From assembly GCA_050953405.1 (NCBI GenBank), contig JBMNMP010000003.1, forward strand, positions 186,001 to 250,000: 64,000 bases of DNA, given 5' to 3'. The position numbers and the translations under genes are program-made. Shown piece by piece: positions 23,898 through 31,629 of the stretch. The notes under the pieces were generated by a model. The model was not told the origin of the DNA. It saw nothing but the letters and a program-made list of their open reading frames with translations, and did not search any database. Origin of the DNA: RUG100 sp050953405 (GTDB lineage Bacteria; Bacillota; Clostridia; Peptostreptococcales; Anaerovoracaceae). Numbering within the stretch: the first letter of the stretch is position 1; each line of letters opens with the position of its first letter.

Positions 23898-24905
23898 ATG
23901 AAAAAGCTGCTAGTAATCATACTCATTTGTGCGTTGATAATTATACCACAAACAGGTTGCGGAAAGGAAGAACAGGTTTCCAGTGAAGGATTCTATCTGG
24001 ATACCATCTGCAATATCACTATTTACAACATAGAAAAGAAAAAAGGCGAAAAGCTGACAAAGGGAGCGCTCAAGGTATGCGACAAGTACGAAAAGATGAT
24101 GAGCAAGACCGTTGACGGCTCCGACGTGGACAGAATAAACAAGGCCGGCGGCAAGCCGGTAAAGGTATCCCGGGATACACTTGATGTAATAAAGCTGGGT
24201 CTTGAGATGAGCAGGGACTCCGGCGGCAAGTTCGATATTACAGTAGGCCGGATCACCGATCTCTGGGACTTCAAGTCGAAGAATCCCAAGGTGCCCGCGG
24301 CCGATGACATACGCGCGGCAGTGGCCACTGTAGGTTACAAACAGGTGAAGATCAAAGGCAACACGGTGCAGCTGACAAATCCGGAGACAAAAATCGATTT
24401 AGGTGCGGTAGCCAAGGGGTATATAGCTGACAGGGTGACCGATTATCTGAAGAAGAACCATGTGGATCAGGCGATCATCAACCTCGGCGGCAACGTGGTC
24501 GCCATCGGTTCCAAGTCGAAGGGAACGCCGTGGCGCGTCGGCATCGAAAAGCCGTTCTCCGGCCGTTCCAAGATCGTGGGAGCCACGCCGGCCACTAACG
24601 AGGCCGTAGTCACCTCGGGCATATACGAGCGCGAGTTCAAAAAGAACGGCAGGATATATCACCATATCATAGATCCGAGCACCGGCTATCCGGTGGATAA
24701 TGATGTGGTATCGGATACTATCGTCGCCAGGGCGGGCAGGGCCGCCAGATGTGATGGATATTCCACCGTCTGCCTGCTGCTTGGAGTGGACAAGGGAAAG
24801 AAGTTCATCGAAAAACAAAAAGGATTTCAGGCGCTCTTCATCGACCGCGATAATAAGATCACCAAAACGAAGGGCATGAAATTTGAAAAAAGCGAGGACA
24901 ACTAA
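23898..24905 (+). CDS. apbE: FAD:protein FMN transferase (ApbE), lipoprotein
   Basis: A 335-residue ApbE that attaches FMN covalently to Thr/Ser of flavoproteins such as RnfG/D-type or extracellular electron transfer subunits. Lipobox PQTGC (Cys21) anchors it outside the membrane. Family motifs: TVDGSDVDRIN, GKFDITVGRITDLWDF, DLGAVAKGYIAD, INLGGNV, HHIIDPSTGYPVD (metal/FAD site). ATG at 23898 follows GGAGGAAC. Its stop overlaps the moeA start by one base (TAATG), so it is cotranscribed with moeA. Confidence 0.93.
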   Translation: MKKLLVIILICALIIIPQTGCGKEEQVSSEGFYLDTICNITIYNIEKKKGEKLTKGALKVCDKYEKMMSKTVDGSDVDRINKAGGKPVKVSRDTLDVIKLGLEMSRDSGGKFDITVGRITDLWDFKSKNPKVPAADDIRAAVATVGYKQVKIKGNTVQLTNPETKIDLGAVAKGYIADRVTDYLKKNHVDQAIINLGGNVVAIGSKSKGTPWRVGIEKPFSGRSKIVGATPATNEAVVTSGIYEREFKKNGRIYHHIIDPSTGYPVDNDVVSDTIVARAGRAARCDGYSTVCLLLGVDKGKKFIEKQKGFQALFIDRDNKITKTKGMKFEKSEDN

Positions 24906-26134
24906 TGAGATTGCTGAAAGTAGATAAACTTGAAGAAGCCAGAGAAAAGCTGCAGCAGGCGGCATCCGCTTTCCGGCTGCAGGAGGAAACGGTGCCCCTG
25001 TGCGAGGCGGAGGGCCGGGTCCTCTCTCAGGACGTCAGGGCGGCGGAGTCCGTCCCCGGTTTTGCAAAGTCGACCATGGACGGTTATGCCGTGCGTGCCA
25101 AGGATACACAAGGTGTCACTGATTCGATCCCCTGTTTTCTTGAAGTGGTCGACGAAATAAAGATCGGCCATGCGGCGGAAAAGAAGATCGGCCCGGGACA
25201 GTGCGCTTATGTGCCCACCGGAGGTATGCTGCCGGAAGGGGCAGACGCCGTGGTCATGATAGAGTACTGCGAGCATTTCGATGATACACAGCTCGCCGTA
25301 TATAACGCGGTAAGCCCGGGCAGGAACGTGGTACAGGAAGGCGAGGACATACAGAAAGATGCGGTCATCATGAAGAGGGGCAGCTATCTGCGGCCGCAGG
25401 AAATAGCCGCGCTGGCTTCATGCGGGGTATCCGGAGTACCGCTGTACTGCAGACCGAAGATAACCATCATCTCCACAGGAGACGAACTGGTGGGTGTAGA
25501 TGATGATCTGGGACCGGGACAGATAAGGGATACCAACACGTGGGGCCTCAAAGCGCAGTGCGCGCGCAGCGGCATCCAGGTGGTGCGTACAAAAGTCCTC
25601 AAAGATGATGAAGAGCTGCTGCGGAACACGATCAGGAGCGCCATGGAAGACAGCGATATCGTGGTCACCAGCGGCGGTTCCAGCCAGGGAAAGCACGACT
25701 TTACAGCAAAGGTGATCGACGGGTTGTCGCATCCCGGAGTATTCGTACACGGCATCGCGCTCAAGCCGGGCAAGCCTACTATCATCGCCTTTGATCAGCC
25801 GAGCAGCACACTGCTGATGGGTCTGCCGGGGCATCCCGTTGCCTCCATGGTGGTCTTTGAATTCTTCGTGGTCTGGCTGCTGCGGCAGAAGATGGGCATG
25901 AAAGAACCGATGAAGTTCCCGGCGAGGATCGAGAACAATGTAGCCGGGGGAGCCGGCAGAGCTTACTGCCTCATGGTACAGCTGATCGCGGCCGAAGACG
26001 GCTGGATAGCGCGCCCGGTGCTCGGAAAGTCGGCGCTGATAACGGTGCTCACCAGGGCCGACGGCTATACGTTCATCGACACCAACAAAGAAGGACTGAA
26101 GGAAGGAGAGCAGGTGATGGTCAACCTGTTTTGA
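24905..26134 (+). CDS. moeA: Molybdopterin molybdenumtransferase MoeA (first copy)
   Basis: A 409-residue MoeA, which inserts molybdate into adenylylated molybdopterin. Signatures: FAKSTMDGYAV in domain 1, PTGGMLPEGADAVV, GRNVVQEGED, TGDELV, DTN, SGGSSQGKHDF and LPGHPVAS, followed by the C-terminal beta domain. All are intact. It begins on the apbE stop codon and is followed 3 bp later by the second MoeA, giving an apbE-moeA-moeA' transcript. Confidence 0.93.
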   Translation: MRLLKVDKLEEAREKLQQAASAFRLQEETVPLCEAEGRVLSQDVRAAESVPGFAKSTMDGYAVRAKDTQGVTDSIPCFLEVVDEIKIGHAAEKKIGPGQCAYVPTGGMLPEGADAVVMIEYCEHFDDTQLAVYNAVSPGRNVVQEGEDIQKDAVIMKRGSYLRPQEIAALASCGVSGVPLYCRPKITIISTGDELVGVDDDLGPGQIRDTNTWGLKAQCARSGIQVVRTKVLKDDEELLRNTIRSAMEDSDIVVTSGGSSQGKHDFTAKVIDGLSHPGVFVHGIALKPGKPTIIAFDQPSSTLLMGLPGHPVASMVVFEFFVVWLLRQKMGMKEPMKFPARIENNVAGGAGRAYCLMVQLIAAEDGWIARPVLGKSALITVLTRADGYTFIDTNKEGLKEGEQVMVNLF

Positions 26135-26137
26135 GTT

Positions 26138-28075
26138 ATGGCAAAGAGAAATCTTTATCTGGATACAATACCTGTAGAAGAGGCGCTGGACAAATATCAG
26201 CATGCACTGCAGGGCAGGCTGCAGCCGCAGTACGAGGAGATCGCGGTCACCGATTCCCTGCATCGCATCACGAAGGAGGCCGTATATGCACGATACAGTT
26301 CACCGCTGTTCAACGCCAGCGCCATGGACGGCATCGCGGTCATCGCTTCGCATACGGAGGGCGCCAGAGAGACGGAGCCCAGATTGCTGCGGGAAAATGA
26401 GGACTTTGTGGTCGTGGACACCGGGGATCCGGTGCGCGCGCCTTACGATGCGGTCATTATGGCGGAGGACATCGTCGAGGTCGATGGCGGGGTGACCATC
26501 ACGGCTTCGGCAGCTTCCTGGCAGCACATCCGCCCCGTGGGCGAAGACATTGTTGCCGGAGAAATGATCCTGCCGGGAAGGCACAAGATCCGCGCCATTG
26601 ATGTAGGCGTTCTCCTCAGTGCCGGCATCACCAGGATAGAGGTCGTCAAGCTGCCGCGGGTGGCTATATTCCCGACCGGCGATGAGATAGTCGAAGCTGA
26701 GGACCTCGATGCGGGCAATGCCGATGAGATGATCGAGGCCGGCGGCATCATAGAATCCAATTCGCGTATGTTCGAGAACATGGTCATCGAAGCCGGCGCT
26801 GCGGCCGACAGGTATGCGACTCTGGTGGATGATTACGACACCATCAAAAAGGCCGTGCTCGATGCCCTCGAAGATCATGACATGGTCATCGTCAATGCGG
26901 GGTCCAGTGCCGGCCGCGATGACTACACGGTACACGTTTTCCGCGAGCTCGGCGAAGTCGTGGTCCACGGCGTGGCCATAAAACCGGGCAAGCCGGTGAT
27001 CCTGGCCATAATAAACGGCAAGCCGGTGATCGGTCTCCCGGGATATCCGGTCTCCGCTTACATCGGATTCACCAATTTCGTTTCTCCGCTGCTGGCGGAG
27101 ATGTGCGGCGACACGCTGCGGGGCACCGGCAGCGTGGATGCGGTGATCACGAGGCGCCTGGTCAGCAGCCTGAAGCACAGGGAATATGTGCGCGTCAAGG
27201 TCGGCAAGGTCGGCAGAAGGATGGTCGCCGCCCCGCTGGCAAGGGGCGCCGGGGCGGCCATGTCGCTGGTGCGCGCCGATGGTTTCTGCGTCATTCCGCA
27301 GCATTCCGAAGGCGTGGAAGCCGGGGAGACCGTGAGGGTGGAACTGTATCGTGAACTGGAAGAGGTGGAGAATACCGTGGTCGTCATCGGGAGCCACGAT
27401 CTCATACTCGATGTGATGGCCGATATGATGCCGAACAATTACCGCGATATGTATCTGTCCAGTACCCATGTGGGCAGCATGGGAGGACTGATGGCGCTGA
27501 AGAGGGGCGAAGCTCATGTGGCGCCCACCCACCTGCTCGATGAAAAAACCGGAGAATACAATGTGGCCGTGCTGCGCCACCTGTTCGGCAGCGGTAAGAT
27601 CACGCTGGTGAAGGGTGTCGGCAGGACGCAGGGTATCATGGTCAAGAAGGGCAATCCGCTGGGTATCCGCGGCATCAAAGATCTGGCCGCAGGATCCGGG
27701 GTGCGCTATGTCAATCGTCAGCGCGGTGCGGGCACCAGAGTGCTCTTCGACTACCGTCTCCGGCAGCTGGGCATCGATCCCTCCGCTGTGAACGGATATG
27801 AACATGAGGCGGCGACGCACATGGCTGTGGCCGCGGCGGTCAAGAGCGACAGCGCGGACGCCGGCATGGGTATACTGTCGGCTGCACGGGCTATGGATCT
27901 GGATTTTATCCCCATAGCAGATGAAGAATATGATTTTGCGATCCCCACCGAATACATGGAACTGCCGCATATCAAGGCGTTCCTGGAGATACTGACCGGC
28001 GACGAATGCAGGACACGCGTGGCCGCACTGGGCGGATACACCTTTACACGTACCGGGGAACGGATAGAGATCTGA
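26138..28075 (+). CDS. MoeA fused to a periplasmic-binding/LysR substrate-type domain
   Basis: A 645-residue two-part protein. Residues 1-410 are a MoeA (SAMDGIAV, IRPVGEDI, FPTGDEIVE, NAGSSAGRDDYT, GLPGYPVSA). Residues 420-645 form a PBP-like domain (VVVIGSHDLILDVMAD, STHVGSMGGLMAL, AHVAPTHLLDEKTGEYN, RQRGAGTRVLFD, AAAVKSDSADAGMGI) related to the ModE/LysR-type and tungstate/molybdate-binding modules. Such fusions occur in anaerobes using tungsto- or molybdoenzymes; the PBP domain could sense or hold oxyanion or ligand. Start ATG is 3 bp after the first moeA. TTG/other starts not needed. Confidence 0.88.
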   Translation: MAKRNLYLDTIPVEEALDKYQHALQGRLQPQYEEIAVTDSLHRITKEAVYARYSSPLFNASAMDGIAVIASHTEGARETEPRLLRENEDFVVVDTGDPVRAPYDAVIMAEDIVEVDGGVTITASAASWQHIRPVGEDIVAGEMILPGRHKIRAIDVGVLLSAGITRIEVVKLPRVAIFPTGDEIVEAEDLDAGNADEMIEAGGIIESNSRMFENMVIEAGAAADRYATLVDDYDTIKKAVLDALEDHDMVIVNAGSSAGRDDYTVHVFRELGEVVVHGVAIKPGKPVILAIINGKPVIGLPGYPVSAYIGFTNFVSPLLAEMCGDTLRGTGSVDAVITRRLVSSLKHREYVRVKVGKVGRRMVAAPLARGAGAAMSLVRADGFCVIPQHSEGVEAGETVRVELYRELEEVENTVVVIGSHDLILDVMADMMPNNYRDMYLSSTHVGSMGGLMALKRGEAHVAPTHLLDEKTGEYNVAVLRHLFGSGKITLVKGVGRTQGIMVKKGNPLGIRGIKDLAAGSGVRYVNRQRGAGTRVLFDYRLRQLGIDPSAVNGYEHEAATHMAVAAAVKSDSADAGMGILSAARAMDLDFIPIADEEYDFAIPTEYMELPHIKAFLEILTGDECRTRVAALGGYTFTRTGERIEI

Positions 28076-28100
28076 GAGAACTGAAAGCGAAGAGGGAGAA

Positions 28101-28871
28101 ATGATCAAAGCAATTTTTTATGATATAGACGGGACACTGTTTTCACATCAGCAGAACAAGATACCGGACAGCGCCGTGCGGGCAGTCAACGAGGCGCACA
28201 AGAAGGGCATACGTACTGTGATCGCGACCGGAAGGCCGCTGCCGCACCTGAAGATGCTGGACCTTTCCATGATCGATGTGGACGAATACATGATCATGAA
28301 CGGGCAGCTCTGCCTCGACCGCAACTACAATACGATCCTGGAGAATCCCATCGGGGCCCGGGAGACGGAGACCATACACAGGATGTTCGATGCCGGAGAT
28401 CCTGCGATCATGATCCTCGAAAAAAATAAGGTCTACGTCAACAAGGTCGACGACAACATGATGGAAGCGCTGGATTCGGTGCACACCCCGCGTCCCGCGA
28501 TAGGCGAATTCAGCGGGGACAAAATATATCAGGCCATCGCTTATGTTGGTGAGGAGCGCACCGAGGAGATCAGACAGGCTGTGCCCGGATGCAAAGTCAT
28601 CCGCTGGCATGAAAAGGCGCTGGACATGATCTCCAGGAACGGTAGCAAGGCCGCGGCAATCGAAAAGTATCTGGAGCATTTTGGCATTGCACGCGAGGAA
28701 TCCATGGCTTTCGGTGACGCCGGGAACGATCTGGAGATGCTGCAGTATGTCGGCATCGGCGTGGCCATGGGCAACGCTGTGGAAGCGGTCAAACAGGGTG
28801 CAGACTACATCACGGATGACATCGATGAAGACGGACTCGCCAGGGGACTGCATCACTTCGGCGTCCTCTGA
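28101..28871 (+). CDS. HAD-superfamily (Cof-type) phosphatase
   Basis: A 256-residue Cof-like HAD hydrolase with DIDGTLF (residues 8-14) as motif I, TVIATGRPLPHL as motif II and the late Lys plus AFGDAGNDLEML as motifs III/IV. A type IIB cap sits between them (residues ~85-185). These dephosphorylate sugar phosphates or flavin/pyridoxal phosphate; the substrate is not predictable. Ribosome binding site AGAGGGAG. It lies 25 bp after the MoeA fusion and could be read through from it. Confidence 0.9.
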   Translation: MIKAIFYDIDGTLFSHQQNKIPDSAVRAVNEAHKKGIRTVIATGRPLPHLKMLDLSMIDVDEYMIMNGQLCLDRNYNTILENPIGARETETIHRMFDAGDPAIMILEKNKVYVNKVDDNMMEALDSVHTPRPAIGEFSGDKIYQAIAYVGEERTEEIRQAVPGCKVIRWHEKALDMISRNGSKAAAIEKYLEHFGIAREESMAFGDAGNDLEMLQYVGIGVAMGNAVEAVKQGADYITDDIDEDGLARGLHHFGVL

Positions 28872-29027
28872 GATATTGGCTGCCGTTGCCGGAAAAAGTG
28901 TAAGCCATCGCGAACGGTGTCAGCGTCCGCTGACGGCGCATGGGAACGATTGGAATCACTCGATAAGGTGTGCAGAATCCGCCGGCGTGTAAGTCCAGGC
29001 TTACAGTATATTATTCTAAAATAACTT
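28872..29027 (+). other. Intergenic region with several hairpins, unidentified
   Basis: A 156-bp non-coding stretch with GTCAGCG/CGCTGAC and GTAAG/CTTAC inverted repeats, ending in an intrinsic terminator at 29028-29056 and followed by the amino-acid permease. It may be only the 3' end of the HAD transcript or an attenuating leader. No known riboswitch is recognised. Confidence 0.35.
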
Positions 29028-29056
29028 AAGAACGTTGAATTTTCAACGTTCTTTTC
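29028..29056 (+). terminator. Intrinsic terminator upstream of the APC permease
   Basis: AAGAACGTTGA / TCAACGTTCTT 11-bp stem with a short ATTT loop and TTTTC after it. It works for either strand, most clearly plus. From here to 29233 no gene is seen; the stretch has a GTTC...GAAC hairpin at about 29146-29176 and the permease ribosome binding site. Confidence 0.8.
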
Positions 29057-29233
29057 TATTGGCATGAATGTTGCTCTTTTTAATAGTAACCGGTGTTAGA
29101 GATAACGCTGAAGCAGATAACAGTTACTGAAAACTGCTGTTTGCCTGTTCGCCATTCCGCATCCTGCGGGGTGAACGAATTGAAATCATCCCTTATTTAT
29201 GTTCTTAGAAAACTTTTGCAGGAAGGAGAAAGT

Positions 29234-30607
29234 ATGAGCAACAACAAAATGTCAGCTGGTCAGGAAGGCTCGTTGGAGTCTTTCGGATACAAGCAAGAAT
29301 TGAACCGTACTCTAGGCCTCTGGCCGGTGGTACTTTTCGGAGCCGCTTACATGGCCCCGTGCACGATATTTTCATATTACGGCCTGATCGGTACGCAGAC
29401 GCACGGCATGGTGTCCATGTGTTATCTGATAGCTACTATCGCTATGCTGTTCACGGCGCTGAGCTACCGCCAGATGGTCAAGGCGTTCCCGATCGCGGGA
29501 TCCGTCTATAACTATGTAGCCCATTCGATGAAGATCGAAGTCGGCTTCATGGCGGGATGGGCGATACTGCTGGATTATATCCTGCTTCCGATGATCAACT
29601 ACATCATCGCGGCGAACTTCATCCCCATCCTGTTCCCCATGGTGCCCAGGTGGGTACAGATCGTGGTCCTCATCGCAGTGGTCACCCTGGTCAACCTTAT
29701 CGGCGTCAAGGTGCTCTCGACTGTGGACAATATCCTGGTCCTCTTCCAGCTGGTCTTCGTTATCGTGGCCGTGATCTTTGCCATCAAAGTGATCATAACC
29801 AAAGATTATACCGTGGATATCAACGGACTGCTGGATGTTTCACAATTCGATACTGTCGGCATGAACGGCCTCATAGGAGGTGCGGCGATCTTATGCCTGT
29901 GCTTTCTTGGATTCGACTCGGTGACCACGCTGGCTGAAGAGACTAAAAATCCAGGCAGGACGATAGGCAACGCCCTGATCCTGCTGGTCGTCATCGTGGG
30001 CGGATATTTCGTGATCTCGACATATATTTTCCAGACTTCTTTCCCAAAGGGCTGGAAGATCATGTCGCCGGACAACGGTGCTTATGACCTGCTGGGACAT
30101 ATCGCGCCGCCGATCATGGGCACGCTCCTGGTCATCTGTATGATCGCAGCCTGTGTGGCCTGTGCGATCTCTTCGCAGGCGGCCTGCGCCCGTATCCTTT
30201 ACGGCATGGGTCGTGACGGACAACTGCCGAAGTTCTTCGCGCACGTCAGCAAAAAGCATCAGGTGCCGGACTACGGCATCATTATCATCGGTGCGATTTC
30301 CCTGGTCGCTATCGGTCTTGATCTGGACGTGGCTTCCACGATGATCAACTTCGGTGCGCTGCTGGGATTTTCCATGGTTTCTCTGTCGGTCATCGTGTGG
30401 TACTGGGGAAGACAGAAAGAAAGAGGCTTCAAGGCCTTCATAACTTATCTTCTCTGCCCTTGTATCGGTATGGCGATCTGCCTTTATCTGTGGGGCAACC
30501 TGGGCAAAACAGCAATGATAATCGGTTTTATCTGGCTGGCGATCGGCGCCGTGTGCATGCTGGTAGCCAAGAAGAAGGGCAACAAGTTAGAGATGCATCA
30601 GGAATGA
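29234..30607 (+). CDS. APC-superfamily amino acid permease
   Basis: A 457-residue transporter with about 12 transmembrane helices. The first helix has the glycine-rich unwinding found in APC permeases (GLWPVVLFGAAYMAPCTIF), and later GFDSVTTLAEETKNPGRTIG is the classic helix 6 / loop signature. Putrescine/amino-acid type substrates are usual; specificity is not readable. Start ATG at 29234 follows GGAAGGAG; an upstream in-frame codon at 29093 would add an unrelated leader. Followed by a terminator. Confidence 0.9.
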   Translation: MSNNKMSAGQEGSLESFGYKQELNRTLGLWPVVLFGAAYMAPCTIFSYYGLIGTQTHGMVSMCYLIATIAMLFTALSYRQMVKAFPIAGSVYNYVAHSMKIEVGFMAGWAILLDYILLPMINYIIAANFIPILFPMVPRWVQIVVLIAVVTLVNLIGVKVLSTVDNILVLFQLVFVIVAVIFAIKVIITKDYTVDINGLLDVSQFDTVGMNGLIGGAAILCLCFLGFDSVTTLAEETKNPGRTIGNALILLVVIVGGYFVISTYIFQTSFPKGWKIMSPDNGAYDLLGHIAPPIMGTLLVICMIAACVACAISSQAACARILYGMGRDGQLPKFFAHVSKKHQVPDYGIIIIGAISLVAIGLDLDVASTMINFGALLGFSMVSLSVIVWYWGRQKERGFKAFITYLLCPCIGMAICLYLWGNLGKTAMIIGFIWLAIGAVCMLVAKKKGNKLEMHQE

Positions 30608-30644
30608 CTTCGTTCCCTGATGACATGTGCACGGGGACGGACAG

Positions 30645-30683
30645 CAGAAAAAGAAAGCCGGCGTGTGACCACCGGCTTTTCTG
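30645..30683 (+). terminator. Terminator after the APC permease
   Basis: GAAAGCCGG (30653-30661) pairs with CCGGCTTTTC (30672-30681), extended by GCAGA/TCTGC outside. Downstream T's are part of the stem. Confidence 0.75.
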
Positions 30684-30694
30684 CAAATTTGCAG

Positions 30695-30724
30695 TTGACA
30701 AACCCGGTACGCATGGGTTATTAT
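30695..30724 (+). promoter_or_regulatory. Promoter of the pfl operon
   Basis: TTGACA at 30695-30700 and TATTAT at 30719-30724, 18-bp gap. The ZTP riboswitch begins immediately downstream. Confidence 0.75.
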
Positions 30725-30730
30725 TCTCAT

Positions 30731-30801
30731 ATCATATGACTGACGGAAACGTGGAATGAACCACAATGAAGTATGATTATAACAAAGCCGACCGTCTGGG
30801 C
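30731..30801 (+). ncRNA. ZTP riboswitch (pfl motif)
   Basis: Helices of the ZTP aptamer can be drawn: P1 TCATA (30732-30736) with TATGA (30772-30776); P2 GTGG (30751-30754) with CCAC (30761-30764); and a pseudoknot GACGG (30742-30746) with CCGTC (30792-30796). The conserved TGACTGACGG start and CCGTCTGGGC end match the pfl-motif consensus. It lies directly before pflA-pflB, the gene pair that gave the motif its name. ZTP signals folate/purine shortage, coupling formate supply to one-carbon metabolism. Confidence 0.82.
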
Positions 30802-30826
30802 GAAAAGCCCTGAGGTGCGGCTTTTT
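30785..30826 (+). terminator. ZTP-riboswitch expression platform, intrinsic terminator
   Basis: AAGCCG (30785-30790) pairs with CGGCTT (30818-30823), ACC with GGT inside it, and an inner GGGC/GCCC stem follows, then TTTT. The stem uses the CC of the aptamer pseudoknot strand, so ZTP binding should prevent termination. Confidence 0.8.
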
Positions 30827-30882
30827 CTATTGCGGGACCGCGCGGTGATCAAGGACCGCGGGAGCATGAAGCGGAGGAACGG

Positions 30883-31629
30883 ATGAAGGGAAGGATCCAC
30901 TCGATCGAATCCATGGGACTGGTAGACGGACCCGGAGTGAGGGCAGTTGTTTTCACTCAGGGATGCCGCATCAGATGCAAGTACTGTCACAACCCGGATA
31001 CCTGGGATGTGAACGGCGGCAAAGAGATCGAAGCTGAGGAACTGGTCAGCAGGATAGCGAGATTCAAGAGCTATTTCGGCAGTGAAGGCGGAGTGACCTT
31101 TTCCGGAGGTGAACCCCTGATGCAGCCTGAGTTCCTGGCGGAATGCCTCGAGCTCTGTAAAGAGGCCGGCATTCACACCTGCCTGGACACTGCGGGACAG
31201 GCGCGTACAGATGCCATGCCGCAGCAGGATGCTGACGGGAGATACCGATCGCCGCTGCTGTCGCGCGTGCTGCAGAACACCGATCTGATCCTCTTCGATA
31301 TCAAGGAAACGAAGGAAGACGCTTATCGCGAGCTGACCGGAGCCGGGAGATTCCTCTCTATGGCGACGGAGGCACACATCCCCCTGTGGCTGAGGCACGT
31401 AGTCGTGCCCGGCCTGACAGATTCAAAAGCACACCTCGCTGACCTGAAAGAATATGCAGGAAACATACCGGGCGTAGAAAAGATCCAGTTGCTGCCTTAT
31501 CATACGGCGGGAACGGAAAAGTACGAAAAGCTGGGCATCGCTTATCCGCTGCAGGGAACTCCGGCAATGGATGCGGCGCTGTGCAGAGAACTGGAAAACG
31601 AGATATTCACGGGAGGAACAGTCGAATGA
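30883..31629 (+). CDS. pflA: Pyruvate formate-lyase activating enzyme
   Basis: A 248-residue radical SAM protein that generates the glycyl radical on PflB. Cluster motif CRIRCKYC at residues 29-36 (C-x3-C-x2-C), GGEPL at about 76-80 (SAM binding), and the usual HNPDTW and DIKETKEDAY segments. The stop overlaps the pflB start (ATGA, 31626-31629), coupling their translation. Order pflA-pflB is the reverse of E. coli but common in clostridia. Confidence 0.94.
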   Translation: MKGRIHSIESMGLVDGPGVRAVVFTQGCRIRCKYCHNPDTWDVNGGKEIEAEELVSRIARFKSYFGSEGGVTFSGGEPLMQPEFLAECLELCKEAGIHTCLDTAGQARTDAMPQQDADGRYRSPLLSRVLQNTDLILFDIKETKEDAYRELTGAGRFLSMATEAHIPLWLRHVVVPGLTDSKAHLADLKEYAGNIPGVEKIQLLPYHTAGTEKYEKLGIAYPLQGTPAMDAALCRELENEIFTGGTVE

